DNA of 64,000 bases from positions 238,192,422 through 238,256,421 of the forward strand of contig NC_081406.1 of the NCBI RefSeq assembly GCF_030272615.1, in the 5' to 3' direction. Origin of the DNA: Cryptomeria japonica. Lineage: Eukaryota > Streptophyta > Pinopsida > Cupressales > Cupressaceae. The translations under genes were made by a program, and so were the position numbers. A model generated the notes under the pieces. It was not told where the DNA came from. It made no database searches and saw only the letters and a program-made list of their open reading frames with translations. Position 1 is the stretch's first letter, and each line of letters begins with the position of its first letter. Below are positions 11,346 to 22,833 of the stretch, in pieces.

Positions 11346-11951
11346 TTAATCTTTTCTTGTTATATCTTTTCTTCTTTCATATTCAACTTCTTCAGGACTA
11401 AGATTGAGTTCTATCAACTTTACTATGAGCTCTCTTTGACTTGTATTAGCTTCTTTATTGTTTTGATTGAGATTTAATGCTGCTTGGGAGGTATCATTGG
11501 TTTGTTTCTCTTGTTGATTAGGGGATTGCTTCTTTTTCCATTTCATCTTTTCTTGTGTTTGTTTCTCTACATGTGCTTCTTCTCTTTCAATTGAAAGTTG
11601 TTCTTGTCTGTTTTGGTATTCTTCTTGTTGGTGGTTAGACGATGTGTCTTCTGGTAAAGTAACTTGTCCATACCCTAAGCCTGTTTTGTCTATAGCTTGC
11701 TGAGTGTAAGGTTGGATAGGTTTTGATATACCTTCTTTTCTTTTCCCTATAGGACCTGTTCCACTGTATCCCATTTTTTTGAGAATGTTAAATCCTTTTC
11801 CATACTTTTTTGTAGGTATGCGAACATTGTTGATCTTTTGTTGAACTTCTTCATCCTTGTATAGCCACTGTAGCACATCTTTGTCTTCTATTTCCTTTGA
11901 TAAGGTTCCAGCACTAACAAATGCTCCATCAAATATCAGAAGATGTTTCAC
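11346..11951 (-). pseudogene. G0 G-patch domain segment of pol
   Basis: Residues 50-95 carry a clear G-patch: YGKGFNILKKMGYSGTGPIG, then KRKEGISKPI, with the regular glycine spacing. G-patch domains bind RNA or activate helicases, and in betaretroviruses a G-patch follows protease. Here it lies between protease (upstream) and RT (downstream) in the same element. After it comes a Gln/Glu/Lys-rich, probably coiled-coil tail (residues 105-180). Stops separate it from both neighbours; in an intact element it was presumably one polyprotein. Confidence 0.85.
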
Positions 11952-12008
11952 AATTGGTTGTTGTTTAGAGTTTGATGGTTTTCCAATGGATTTAGGAGAA
12001 AGGGATAA

Positions 12009-12683
12009 TTATGATATTGAATATTCTCCATTCCCCTGATCTCTTAGCTGCATTTGTTTTTCCATACTTGACAAAATTGAGGCAAATGATTTTTCTTTAG
12101 ATTGTGTGTTTGAAGATGATGCCTCCTTGATATGAGGAACAATGACTTCTTGAGTTGGTTTGAGATTACTACAATACTGAAATGGATTTGAATCTGCTGA
12201 GATCAAGATTTCTTTCCCATTGTAGAGAAACATTAGGCATTGATGATATGTCGATGGAACAACTTGTATGTCATGTATCCAGGGTCTTCCCAAGAGTATG
12301 CTGTATGATAAGTCCAAGTCTAGAACTTGACATGTTGTGTCTTTTTGCAAAGGTCCCACTCTGATGGGTAACATCACAATTCCTTTAGAGGAATACTCTT
12401 CTTCATTATAGGCTTTTATGGTGATCTTTTTCCGGGGATCAACTGCATCTTCTGAATAATCTAGAGCATGAACAAGACTCAAAGAACAAATGTTTAAGCT
12501 AGCTCCTCCATCTATTAGGACACGTTTAACTCGTGTCTTATGAATCATGAATTTGATATGCAAGGGAGCATTATGGGGATGTTGCAAGGACATGTCATCT
12601 TCTTCAGTGAATGATAAGCAATGACAGGTCATGAGGTGTCCCACCATGGTTTGGAATTGATCGATATCAAGATCTTTGGACAC
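12009..12683 (-). pseudogene. G0 aspartic protease
   Basis: A 224-codon open segment. VKRVLIDGGASLNICS carries the active-site Asp (residue 58) in a D-G-G-A setting rather than D-S/T-G-A, and LSYSILLGRPWIH is the second conserved block. It would cut the gag-pol polyprotein. The G1 copy (63700-64000) has the same DGG variant, so it is a family feature rather than a recent mutation. The C-terminal 60 residues are Ser/Gln-rich linker. Confidence 0.85.
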
Positions 12684-12773
12684 TGTTGTATCTACTAATG
12701 CTCGTTCAAGAATTTCTTTGTGTGCAGGTAAAAGATTTAAAAGTTCTAAGATGGATATTTGGGTGGGTGTTTT

Positions 12774-13230
12774 CTACAATTGTTCCACTAGATTATATTG
12801 TTTTGTAGTGGATGACGTGTTTGTTGTAGGACCCAACAAAACAAATTTATCTTTACTTCTTGTGATAGCATGAGAAGGTTCTTGATTTTTCTTTTCTTTA
12901 ACTACAATCACATTTACCACATTATCATATGTGTGAGAATAGTTTACCTTCACTTTGCCCTTACCATTATTTGTTGTTGATGATTCACCCTTCTCATAGT
13001 TTGGAAGCGGAGTTTTCAAAGTTGTATGACATTCGTTTGTTGTATGTCCATCCACTGTTATTACTCCATTATCAATCAAATCTTCGATGACATGTTTCAA
13101 CTACTAACAATTATCTATGTGATGTCCCTTGTTTCAATGGAAATCACAATAATGGTTATCATTCCACCAAGGTGGTTTTACTTGAGGTTTGTAGTTCCTT
13201 TCCTCTAGCAAAGTAATCAATTTGTTTGCG
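12774..13230 (-). pseudogene. G0 gag C-terminus with CCHC-like knuckle
   Basis: The minus strand around 13190-13090 gives YCDFH, NKGHHIDNC and LKHVIEDLID, matching the zinc-knuckle-like motif of this gypsy family (the G1 copy reads FCEYHCSKGHKAISCYKLK). Stops fall within the motif. A 108-codon frame (13100-12774) follows, ending near HAITRSKDKFV, the usual sequence just before protease. It would bind the RNA genome in the particle. Confidence 0.75.
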
Positions 13231-13283
13231 ATAAGTGTTTTTAGTGCGGATCCAAGGGGTTCACCAATGTTTGTAAATTATCT

Positions 13284-14336
13284 TCAAAATAAATTTTTGA
13301 TAGTTGTTTTTTGGTGATAGTTGTTTTGTTGAGCCACTGCTGAGTGGTGGGATAAATTAAAAACCGGTTGCTTTGGTTTCACATTGTTGTTATCCAATAT
13401 TCCATCATTGATGACATTACGATTTCTATTCCAAAACTTTGGCTTATCATTGTGGTTGTTGTTAATGTTGTTAGGAGGATGAAGTCCATCTTTGTATATA
13501 TTCAACTCACCTTTCTTTATCATTGCTTCCTCCATTCTGATTCCATTATCAATCATCTTTCCGAAACTTTGATTTCCTTTCATTTTTAGATGATAACTCA
13601 TTTGATCATTTAGGTTGTCAATGAATATGTCCATTTTTTCATACTCTGGCACTGTATGAGGATATCGTGAAGCTAACCATCTCCATCATTGTAAAAATAT
13701 AATGAAAGGTTCTCCACTCTTTTGTTTGGAATTACATAGGTCTAGCTTTGTTACTTCATGTTGTAAGTTGTAAGAGTATCGTGAAACAAAATTATCCATC
13801 AATTCTGATAATGATTTGATTCCAGGTGGAAGTTTGGAGAACCATTCCATAACTAGTCCAATTAAGCTTTTCAAAAATAATCTCATCAAGTAGGTATCCT
13901 CATGTGCAAACTCCATACTCATTGTGCAAAATTCTCATATATGATCTTAAGGGTCAGTGCTTCCAAAATATTTTTCGTATCTAGGAGTTTCATAACCTAT
14001 AGGAAATGGTATCATGTTTAGATTTCTGTCGAATGGATAAGGATAGATTTCTTGAAGTGAGTATCTTCTAACATTTCCTCTCTGCATATCTTGAATTTGT
14101 GTTTGCGGTGTTTGTATTTGTTGCATGAGAGTTGTGATAGGATTATCAACATGATTTGTTCTTGCATAACCATGATTTTGCATTCTAGGAGGATCTGGAT
14201 CTCTTCTTGTATCATCTCTACCCCTTCTTGTATCTTCATTGGATTGAACGTTATTCAGAATTTCTACTTCATCCCTTTTGGGCATGTAAGTTTCCTCATT
14301 GGTTCTGGTGTTACTAGGAATTGATGTGTCATTCAT
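13284..14336 (-). pseudogene. G0 gag (capsid region), broken by stops
   Basis: Three consecutive open segments in one reading frame: 14336-13947 (starts MNDTSIPSNTRTNEET), 13922-13686 and 13652-13284. They carry the gypsy gag core: YPYPFDRNLNMIPFP, FAHEDTYLMRLFLKSL, EWFSKLPPGIKS, FVSRYSYN and IFLQ followed by WRW. The separating stops are TAA, TGA and TGA, each a C-to-T step from Gln or Arg codons. It built the virus-like particle. ATG at 14336 is the likely start, as the preceding leader is closed in this frame. Confidence 0.88.
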
Positions 14337-15221
14337 TTTGAGACCAAAAATATCTTGATATTATTCATTATTAGGGGTAGGGTCACTTTTAATTTGTTCA
14401 CATCAAAATCTTGGGGGAGTGTAGCACTAGGTTTTGCTAACATTAGGAAATATTTTTCTTTTTCTCCCTCCAATAATTTCTGCATAAATTTATCAAATTG
14501 GGGATCTTTTTTGATGTCTCTGACATCTTGTTCTATTATTTATCCTTCAACTTTTATTTCATCTTCGTGTTCCATGGTTCTATAATCTTAATTTTTTCCC
14601 AATGTTTCAATTTCTGTCTCTGTGATTTTTTGTCTCTGAGCTCTAGTTAAAATGGGCATACACGTGTGTTAGATATTGTACTAGGATTCGATTGTCCAAA
14701 AGTTGTTTTGATAAGTGATCAACTGTCAATGTAAATGTGATAGAGAGATATGACATGAAAAGATGGTTCAAGTGTTTAAAAGTTTGCAAGTTTTTCAATC
14801 TTCGGTTTAGGAGTGCAATGATGATGATTTTGATAAAAACCAAGTCTAATAGGAACAATATCCTACGATGTGGGACAAGGTTGTCTTGACCAAACATTGG
14901 AGTTTGGTGATAAATGATGATAGATGCTAATGAGAAACTATTTTTTGAGTGATCAATTTATCAAAGAGGGTGATAATGCACTTTGAGATATTTAGATCTT
15001 GAACTTGTTGAAGGTGAATACTTGAAAATCTTGAGGTGTTTAGCTTTAGAATCCAATTTTGACAAATGATAACTTGACCAAGAGAACAAAGAAGACAATC
15101 TAAGAACAAAATGATAGATAATAGCTATTTATGATCACTGCAAATTGACCGAGCAAATAGGACAGACCCGAAAAAGATGCACAAGAAGACAACTCTGGAC
15201 CAATAGAGATAGAAATTCATA

Positions 15222-15416
15222 TGACAGTTTAAGCAGCTTTAGATGACAATACATACATGCCCATATGACAAATTAGGAATTTCATATGACAATGCAGAAG
15301 CTCGTACGAGAATTCCCATTGAGCAAAATGATAAACCAGAGACCTCATACAACAAAAAATTCTAAACCATACGACAAACAAGAAGGCTCGTATGACAAAA
15401 CACAAGCTCATATGAC
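15222..15416. repeat. Cluster of CTCGTATGAC-like motifs (first)
   Basis: Eight related words in about 190 bp: CATATGACAG, CCATATGACAAA, TCATATGACAAT, CTCGTACGAG, CTCATACAAC, CCATACGACAAA, CTCGTATGACAAA and CTCATATGACTC. Spacing is irregular (about 18-40 bp). Confidence 0.7.
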
Positions 15417-16449
15417 TCAAGATAGAACAAAGGTAAAAAATGTTGTTTGGATAGATTTTTGATCATTGAAGTTTGATGTTTTCCTTCTATTTTCCAGTTT
15501 TAGATGTCTGATTTTCTTGTTTTTGGGGTGAAGACACAACAAACACGCAATATGATAAGTGACCTCAAGCACATTACGCTACCTAAGGAAGTTGGTTGAG
15601 AGAGAAAACCTTTGCTTGCAAAATTAGGTACACACCCAATAGCTAATCAAAATACTACCACTGAGTCTCACGCAATGGATTTTCAACACCGTATTATCCT
15701 AATCCAAACACTAATGGGGGCATGATATGGCAAGTGTCTTGGGAGAGTTACTATCTCTCTTGCACAAAGATTATCACCCTTTCAGAGGTGAATCAGGTAG
15801 CTTCTAACTCAACTGGAACTAGTAAGGGATCCGTTCAGTGCATTGGGGTATAAACTCAATTAAGAGGTCTCCTAGCCTTGAAAACCAAGGTTTGATATAC
15901 CCAAAGGTACAGAGGAGAGCTATTCCCGAGTACTGCTATTGACTTGATTTTCATCAAATCATGTTTATTTTATAGTGGGTTGGAGTACTTGGCGTTAGCC
16001 GTTCCCACTTGGGTCATTCCCCTCTCACCGACCTTAATGGCTTAGAGTTATTATCTCCTCGGGAGGGTAGGCCCGCTAAAGATATGCACTAATGAAAGAA
16101 AAGGATGATTCTAGATTTGTGATCACCTAGGAAAGGTGAGAGCTTACTCGCTTGTCATCAAAACACATAGTACATGATTGTTCATTTCCATTAGCAAAAT
16201 CAAGTGCCCCTAGAAAACTTAAAGAAGACATAAAGTTTGATCGAGTCCTCCTAGGCAACCTGCAAAATAGATGCATTAGTAGTCATGATGTTTGGATGAA
16301 ATGAAGCTTTGACAAGCATAATCTTCGACAATTGTCCTGCAAAAACTAGTTAGGCTACAGAAAAACTCACAAATAGACCAGGGTTAGCATTAGTAATAAC
16401 CAAATTGAAGCATGAAAACCCTAAAATGCAAACTTCTTTGAAAACACAG

Positions 16450-16641
16450 AAGCAGAATTTCGTATGACACTATTTACCTGAGCGTACGAGTGTCTTTTCG
16501 TGACTGTATGAGTGCAAAATAGAGCTCGCATGAAAATTCAGTATCCTTAAAACCTCGTACGAGTTAGAAGGAATTCTCGACTGAGTGCACAAAGGAACTC
16601 ATACGAGGCTAAAAAGGAAATCGTATGAGATTTTGATTTTG
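16450..16641. repeat. Cluster of CTCGTATGAC-like motifs (second)
   Basis: Seven related words: TTCGTATGACAC, GCGTACGAGTG, CTGTATGAGTG, CTCGCATGAAA, CCTCGTACGAG, CTCATACGAGG and ATCGTATGAG. Same motif as the cluster 1 kb away, in both orientations, near the PBS end of the leader. Confidence 0.7.
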
Positions 16642-16696
16642 ACCCGGTCAAAAATGAAGATTTGATGATGCTTGAGAGGCCAAAAATGAGATTTCC

Positions 16697-16715
16697 GGCC
16701 CCACGGTGGGTGCCA
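16697..16715 (-). promoter_or_regulatory. G0 primer-binding site (tRNA-Lys type)
   Basis: The minus strand reads TGGCACCCACCGTGGGGCC, three bases inside the 5' LTR. It is complementary, with one mismatch, to the 3' end of plant tRNA-Lys (CUU) as I remember it (ending CCCCACGGTGGGCG plus CCA). Confidence 0.8.
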
Positions 16716-16718
16716 AAA

Positions 16719-17021
16719 TGTTGTGCCTGTAAACTGTGATACCTCCAGCTGCAACACAAAACACTCAATAGATCATTACATGCATGGTTAGCAAATAATA
16801 CAAAAACAAAGATGAACCATGACAAAGTGACCTATCGCCTCCTAAGAGATGCAAGTATGGATTTTCTCTCATATCTAGATAAGCAATCCTAGTGACTTTA
16901 CTACACCTAGACAGAGGATATGAAATGATAATGATATGCAAAGATGAGATTGATTATGCTAGATTGATCCAAGAGACTAATTAAGCTAATGATATGCATG
17001 ATTAAGCTATGATGATGATGT
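16719..17021 (-). repeat. G0 right LTR (5' LTR), inner part
   Basis: Starts TGTTGTGCCTG and matches 4639-4943 of the left LTR until GATGATGATG, where the copia array enters. With 30197-31042 it totals about 1,149 bp against 1,162 bp for the left LTR. Confidence 0.92.
17017..17021. repeat. TSD of the copia array, left copy (GATGT)
   Basis: The right copy is GATGC at 30192-30196, and the uninterrupted G0 LTR has GATGC here. The left copy therefore differs by a C-to-T change. No comparable duplication flanks the middle LTR. Confidence 0.8.
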
Positions 17022-18511
17022 TGATAGTTCTGATACTTAATATAAGTACAGATCCATTAGCCAACAAGATGAGAGGGGGGGGTGAATCATACAATCTTAA
17101 TCTTCCGTAAAAATATTAGATTCAACCTTGGTAACATATACTTTAGTAATATAACAATAACTATCAAACATGCAAACTTAAAAGCATATAAACATCATAA
17201 ACCTCATAACACTAGATTTAACATGGAAACCCAAATAGGGAAAAACCACTATGGGATTTCGGACCCACTAAGAAATATACTCTTCTAGAGTATGCTCGGT
17301 TAAAACAAAATCCTGTTAAAGATTACAAACACATTGCTAGATGTGACTTGGTTAAGGGATTTCCCTCAGATTTGTTAGGATCTTCACCTTGTTAGAAGTG
17401 ACCTTGTTAAAGGATTTCAAACACTCAATCAGAATGTCACCTTGCTAGAGGGTTTTACAAATAAGACTGTTAAGTCCACTCGCTTAAGAGATTTTCTGTC
17501 ACTTTCACAAAATAACAATAATAAAAATCTATCTGCAACTTCACATCTAAAATGCTAAAGCAGATTCTTATTTGTTGAATACAATCTAGACATTGAACTA
17601 ATGTTATCCATTTGTTGGGCTACTATACTCTGTTATTCAAACAGGTCTTCAAGCTTCAATGCTCGGTAATCATCATGTAGCATCCATGTGCATACACTTG
17701 CCTGCATCCATTTTTTATCAACAGTGTCCTATTTATAAATAATTAGCTAACTGCTTAATCTCCTTGATCACATTTCCCATTCAATCATAGCCATCGGATC
17801 TTCAATATTGTTCAGGTTCAATGCATCTTTCAATCTGAAAGCGTTTTACCTTGCCTAGGAAATTGCATATATTTCTTGGAACTTGTGCCAGGGTATTGCG
17901 GTTCAATCTGTGCTATAGATCTTCATGCCGACTTTCCTTTGCATAGATTCATTAACAAACTATATTTACGACATACCAATCATTTAATCAATTCCAGCTC
18001 ATCAGCTTCCTTCATTAAATAATGTATGTAACCATTTAATGCATTCTGTTATAGCTCAGTTACAACTCGGTAACAACTCGGTAAATACTAAACTTCACTC
18101 AGTAGACATTTTGCCTTCATTAACTGATAGTGATAACCTTAGGGTTTACCGACTAGGTTCTTTGTTTGATAACATAGTATAGTATTAACCCTTACAATTT
18201 ACAACATATGTATGATGTTAAAACAATCTAAACATCATGATTTCATCATTATCTGACTCGGTAATAGTTTCCCATTGAATACCTTATTCATCCCCTTATT
18301 CATCATATTCTTTCCTGTGTGTTTTACCGACATCTTTATATTCTTCAAATCACACTTCTCAAGATATGGCAACATCATACTGAATTAGAAAATCAATTTC
18401 TTGACATCAATGACAAAATAATAATATCAAGACAGTAAACATCCTTAATAAGTTATATCCATAATCATCAACAATCTTCTCAATGTTTGTTATAATGCTA
18501 TATTGCCAACA
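17022..18511 (-). repeat. Copia array LTR-a (3' end on the element strand)
   Basis: 1,490 bp, TGATAGTTCTG...TTGCCAACA on the plus strand. It has the GAGAGGGGGGGG tract near the U5 end and a TATAAATA box on the minus strand at 17737-17730. It lacks the extra CCTTAGGGTTTACCGA-type repeat unit that LTR-b and LTR-c share. Confidence 0.93.
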
Positions 18512-18525
18512 ATCTCCCCCTTTGG
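18512..18525 (-). promoter_or_regulatory. Copia array unit 1 polypurine tract
   Basis: CCAAAGGGGGAGAT on the minus strand abuts LTR-a, the usual copia arrangement. Confidence 0.85.
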
Positions 18526-18910
18526 CATTGATGGCAAAACCAATTGATTTGACCTTGAAAGATTCAGATAGCTATGATTTTGAAATGCTGAAATGCTCTC
18601 TTGTTGTTGTCAGACTTTCTCCCCCATACATTAGTCTTCTCCTCTTTTTATTAGTCTTCTCCCCCTTTCACAATAATGCCAAAAAGTAAAGAACTAAAAC
18701 ATAATTTCTTCCTAAATGAAGTGAATTCCTATTGTAATGTGTCAATTCAGTCTCGATCAGAGCATTTATGTCTTCAATTCCTGTTCCCTGTATTATTTCC
18801 TATAATATTTCCTGTAACATTTAGAAAAACATCCTAAAGTGTATAATGCAACATCAACTCCTAAAAGATGTTTGATAGAGTCATCGGATTGATGCTTTCA
18901 CCGAACTCGG
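18526..18910 (-). other. Unit 1 3' untranslated region
   Basis: Non-coding stretch between the RNase H stop and the polypurine tract. Nothing else is recognisable; frames here are short and also occur in unit 2. Confidence 0.7.
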
Positions 18911-20077
18911 TCAGTGAGTAGAAGATAGGGGTAGGACCCCTAACTTACTTCTGAGATATTCAAAAGTGTCCCTTGGTAGTGGATTGGTGAAGATATGTGC
19001 TATTTGTTCCTTTGTGCTAACATACTCCAACACCACTTTCTTCTCTTGAGCTTCTTCTCTAAGATAATGATATTTGATAGAGATGTGCTTTGTCTTAGAG
19101 TGCATAACAGGATTCTTTGAAATGTTAATGGCATTGGTATTGTCATAGAATATAGTTACTGGCTCGGTAACTTTCTCATTTATACCTTCCAATAGTTGTT
19201 TGATCCATGCAATGTTGGTACAATTCAATGCTGCAGCAACATATTCAGCTTCTGCTGTTGACTATGAAACACATCCTTGTTTCTTGCTAAGCTAACTCAC
19301 TAGTCTTTCTCCTAAAAAGAAAGCTCCTCCACTTTTGCTTTTTCTGTCATCAATGTTGCTTGCCCAATCAGCATCAGTATAAACTTTTAAATCAAAATCA
19401 TTTCCTTTCTGATATACTACGCCATAATCCTCAATGCCTTTCAAGTATCTAAAGATTCTTTTGATTGCTATCATGTGTGTTTTCATAGGATCTACAGAGA
19501 ATCTTGCAACTATACCTACTGCATGTGCTATGTCTGGTCTGCTGTGAACAACATATTGTAGCTTTCCAATCATGGATCGGTAAAGTGTCTCATCAACAGA
19601 TGCAGATTCATCATTCTTTGATAATTTACAGTTGGTAGTCATAGGAGTACTTACTAGTTTTGAATCCTCCATTCAAAATTTCTTCAAGATTTCCTTTATG
19701 TACTTGGATTGAGTAATGAAAATCTCATTTTTCATTTGCAATATATGTAAACTTATAAAATACTTTATCTCACCGATTAATGACTTCTCAAATTCTTTGC
19801 TCATTTCATTTCCAAAGTTCTTGCATAAAGAGTCATTTCCATAAAATATAATATCATCAACAAATATGGCTGAGATTAGTATTCCATTTTCATCATTCTT
19901 CATGTACATATTGCTGTTCTTACTTGTCCTTATAAAACCAATCTTAACCAAATAAGAGTGCAATATTTCATACCATGCTCTAGGTGCTTGTTTCAAACCA
20001 TATAAAGCTTTGTTCAATTTACATTTTTGTCCTTTAGTCTTGGGATTAGTGTCCATCATTCTTCTTGATTTGATCAA
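18911..20077 (-). pseudogene. Unit 1 RT (3' half) and RNase H
   Basis: Copia RT C-terminal half: LNKALYGLKQAPRAWYE, IFVDDIIFYGND with both catalytic Asp residues, MIGKLQYVVHSRPDIAHAVG, then RNase H: DADWASNIDDRKS, FYDNTNAI, KTKHISIKYHYLRE and a C-terminus ending LGVLPLSSTH. In-frame stops follow ILKKF and appear at GERLVS and before STAEAEY. The N-terminal half of RT is missing, through a deletion shared with unit 2. Expected role: cDNA synthesis and RNA removal; not functional. Confidence 0.9.
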
Positions 20078-20440
20078 TCTCTTCTGTTATAGCATTTATC
20101 CAATCTTCACTGTTAAATGCCTCTTTCACTATTCTTGATTCAAATTCAAATATCAAACATGTGTTCTATCTCAGTTTGTTCCTTGTCATCACTGGATCAT
20201 CCTTATCTCCTATAATCTGACCTGGTGCATGATGTCTTCTGACATACTTGGCTAATACAGGCTCAGTAGCCTTTGTATGATCTTCTTCATCACTTGGTAA
20301 CTGGATATTCTCTTCATTTTCTTCAGCAGTCTTCTCGGTTGAACATAGACAAATTCATCATAGTCTTCTGGTTCCTTGGAATTTCCTTCATCATTTCTTT
20401 CTGCAAATTCATCAATTTTCACATTTGCACTTTCTACTAT
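20078..20440 (-). pseudogene. Unit 1 integrase C-terminus/RT junction with deletion
   Basis: Minus-strand translation gives ESANVKIDEF, RNKL, EDWINAITEEIDQIKKND and then jumps to GQKCKLNKALYGLKQ. About 110 residues of the RT fingers/palm that normally lie between are absent. Compared with unit 2 it has an extra small deletion at the join. Confidence 0.75.
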
Positions 20441-21300
20441 TTAGTTAGATGATTTGATCAGACATTTAAATGCTTTGCTTCTAGAAGAATAACCTAGAAA
20501 TGTTCCTTCCTCACTCTTCTGATCAAACTTGCCATTTCTATCATCTTTGTGAACATAGCATCTACTTCCAAAGATTTTAAAATAACTTACATTGGGTTTC
20601 TTATCATACCAGATTTCATATGGTGTCTTCAAAGTACCTTTCTTCAATTGTACTCGGTTCAGGGTGTAAATTGCTGTGCTTATTGCTTCTCTCCAAAATG
20701 TTTGTGGCACCTTCTTTTCAATCATCAGTGTTCTAGCACAATCCACAATAGATCTATTTCTTCTCTCAGCTATTCCATTCTATTGTGGAGTTCTCAAAGC
20801 AGAGACTTATCTTTTAATACCATGACCATTGCAGAAGAAGTTGAATTCATCAGATGTGAACTCTCCTCCTCTATCTGATCTAAGACATTTCAGTTGCCTT
20901 CCTGTTTCATTTTCAACTCTTGCCTTGTACCATTTAAACATTTGAAAAGCTTCTGATTTATCTTTTAAAAATATTACTGATATCATCCTTGAATAGTCAT
21001 CCACAAATAATATGAAATATTTATCACCATAATAACTTTGAACTTTCATAGGACCACAAAGATCAATGTGCATGAGATCTAAAATTCCCTTAGAAGTGTA
21101 AGACTTACTTGTAAAGCTTTATCTTGTCATCTTACCCATCTAGCATCCTCGGCAGATAGCATTCTCAGGTTTTTCAAGACTTGGTAGACCTCTTACTCGG
21201 TGCTTCTTGCTTATTTTGATCAGATTATCAAAATTTACATGACAAAACCTTTTATGCCATAACTAGGTATCATCTATCTTTGCATACAAACACTTGTTAC
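20441..21300 (-). pseudogene. Unit 1 integrase
   Basis: Core domain: MHIDLCGP (first Asp), YFILFVDDYSRM, CLRSDRGGEF (second Asp) and NGIAERRNRS (Glu), followed by TFWREAISTAIYTLNRVQ and a C-terminal chromodomain-free tail with IFGSRCYVHKDDRNGKFD. A TAG in TPQ*NGIAE and a stop in DDT*LWHKRFCH (normally Trp) are present in both units. Confidence 0.9.
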
Positions 21301-21403
21301 GAGTTGAGTCAAGGTGAAATGTGTTACCTTTTGTTTGTGTCCCAGTAGCAGCCAACTTTCCATTCTTGTCATGAACTTTGATAATTCCTTTATGAAATTC
21401 TAT

Positions 21404-21709
21404 TCAGTAACTTGTGTTGTTTAGCTGTGCTACACTCAACAAATTGTATTTCAAACCTCCAACCCAATAAACATCATTGCATCTTGCATTGTCAAGAAGT
21501 GTTATAGATCCTTTACCTTTCACCGAACATGGTGCATCATTACCAAATCTGACATAGCCTCCATCATAATCTTCTAATATAACAAACTTATGTTTATCTC
21601 CTGTCATATGATGTGAGCATCCACTATATATGATCCAAGAATCATTAGTGTTTATGTGAGATATTAGGGCTTTTTCTTCATACATTTGATCCATCTTTGA
21701 TACCCACAT
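21404..21709 (-). pseudogene. Unit 1 protease region
   Basis: Copia protease with SWIIYSGCSHHMTGDKHKF. The active-site Asp of DSGC is replaced by Tyr. The frame is shifted relative to the upstream gag by an 8-bp deletion (compared with unit 2, near 21690) between short direct repeats. The downstream NARCNDVYWVGGLKYNLLSV block is the usual linker to integrase. Confidence 0.85.
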
Positions 21710-22769
21710 AAACTACTTCCTCTGTATCAGTTTCATTTGATTTATCATCATTGAATTCCTCATTAGCTATTAAACATGTCTTTCTATCTCTTCTTCTGAA
21801 GTCTCGGTGTCCTCTGTAATGATTATTTTTTTGTCTGTCATCTTGGTAATCTCTCTTTTTAGTAGAATCTTTGTTAGAACAATTAGAAGCTATATGTCCT
21901 ATCTTATGACAATTGAAACATTTCAAAGGTAGTTTTCCTTTATACTTACCTTTGCCTCTCGGTAACCTTCTGGCTAATAGTGCTTCAAACTCTTCCTACT
22001 TTTTGATTTCCTCATACAATTTGTGTACTTCTTCCATGTTCTTACCAAATCTTTCACTTGCTCCACTGTGATCTCCTTCAGAGTATTTATACTTTCTTTC
22101 ATTGAAATCACTAGATTCATCAAGATGAAAATAAATAAATGCAGATTCAACTTTATTTACCGAAGATCCACTGTTATCAAAGTTACTTAACTCAAATGCA
22201 TGTAGCTTACCAATAGTAGCATCTAAAGAAACTGACATATTAGGTACAAACCTCAATTCATTGATTGCAGAGACTCAAATTGCATAAGCCGCTAGAAGGG
22301 TTCTTAACAACTTACTTGTTATATCCTTTTCTTCAATAGCTCCACCCGCTCCTTTGATTTGATTGACAATCTCCTTTAGTCTTGTACTGTACTAAGTTAT
22401 GTTCTCACCTTCATTCATCCTCATAGATTCAAGTTGTCCTCTTAGACTATCTACTTTTTCTCTTTGAACATGTTCATCTCCTCCATACACTAATGTGAGC
22501 TTATCCCACATTGCCTTTGCATCATTACAGCCTTCTAGATCATTAAATTCCGAGTCAGCCAATGTAGATGTTATTTCAATCATTGCTTGAATATGTTATT
22601 TCTTTGCCTTTATCTCTTCCATAGTCAATGGATAGGTGCTCGGTGTAACAAAATCATTCTCTAGATAGTATACAACATATTCTCCAACTCCTGATAGATG
22701 TAGCTTCATCCTTTTCTGCCATGTAGATAAACTTGACTTGTTCAGCTTTGGTGCATCCCTCTTATACAT
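21710..22769 (-). pseudogene. Unit 1 gag
   Basis: It starts at ATG 22769 (MYKRDAPKLNKSS), 52 bases inside the PBS. The UBN2-type capsid region contains DLEGCNDAKAMWDKLTLVYG and LRGQLESMRMNEGENIT. A CCHC knuckle at 21920-21879 (CFNCHKIGHIASNC) is intact. Several stops interrupt the frame (after ENIT, after EEIKK, near AMIEIT). It made the RNA-binding particle protein. Confidence 0.88.
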
Positions 22770-22820
22770 CTTTGGATCTTTAACTCAAGTGCCTTTAAAC
22801 TTTTCTTCTAGAGTCCAAAG

Positions 22821-22831
22821 CTCTGATACCA
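22821..22831 (-). promoter_or_regulatory. Unit 1 PBS (tRNA-Met type)
   Basis: TGGTATCAGAG on the minus strand, two bases inside LTR-b; the standard copia primer site. Confidence 0.9.
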
Positions 22832-22833
22832 AT

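Larger units (their letters stand above)
14337..16696 (-). other. G0 untranslated leader (about 2.4 kb) with clustered short motifs
   Basis: No coding frame is supported between the PBS and gag. Two clusters of a short CG-containing motif related to CTCGTATGAC/GTCATACGAG occur at about 15220-15415 and 16450-16640. The remainder is unremarkable. A long leader is common in Tat/Ogre relatives, some of which carry an extra ORF there; none is readable here. Confidence 0.6.

Noticed and set aside
20549..20878. 109-codon plus-strand frame (repeated at 26403-26732)
   Set aside because: Antisense shadow of the integrase gene; identical in both units only because the units are duplicates.
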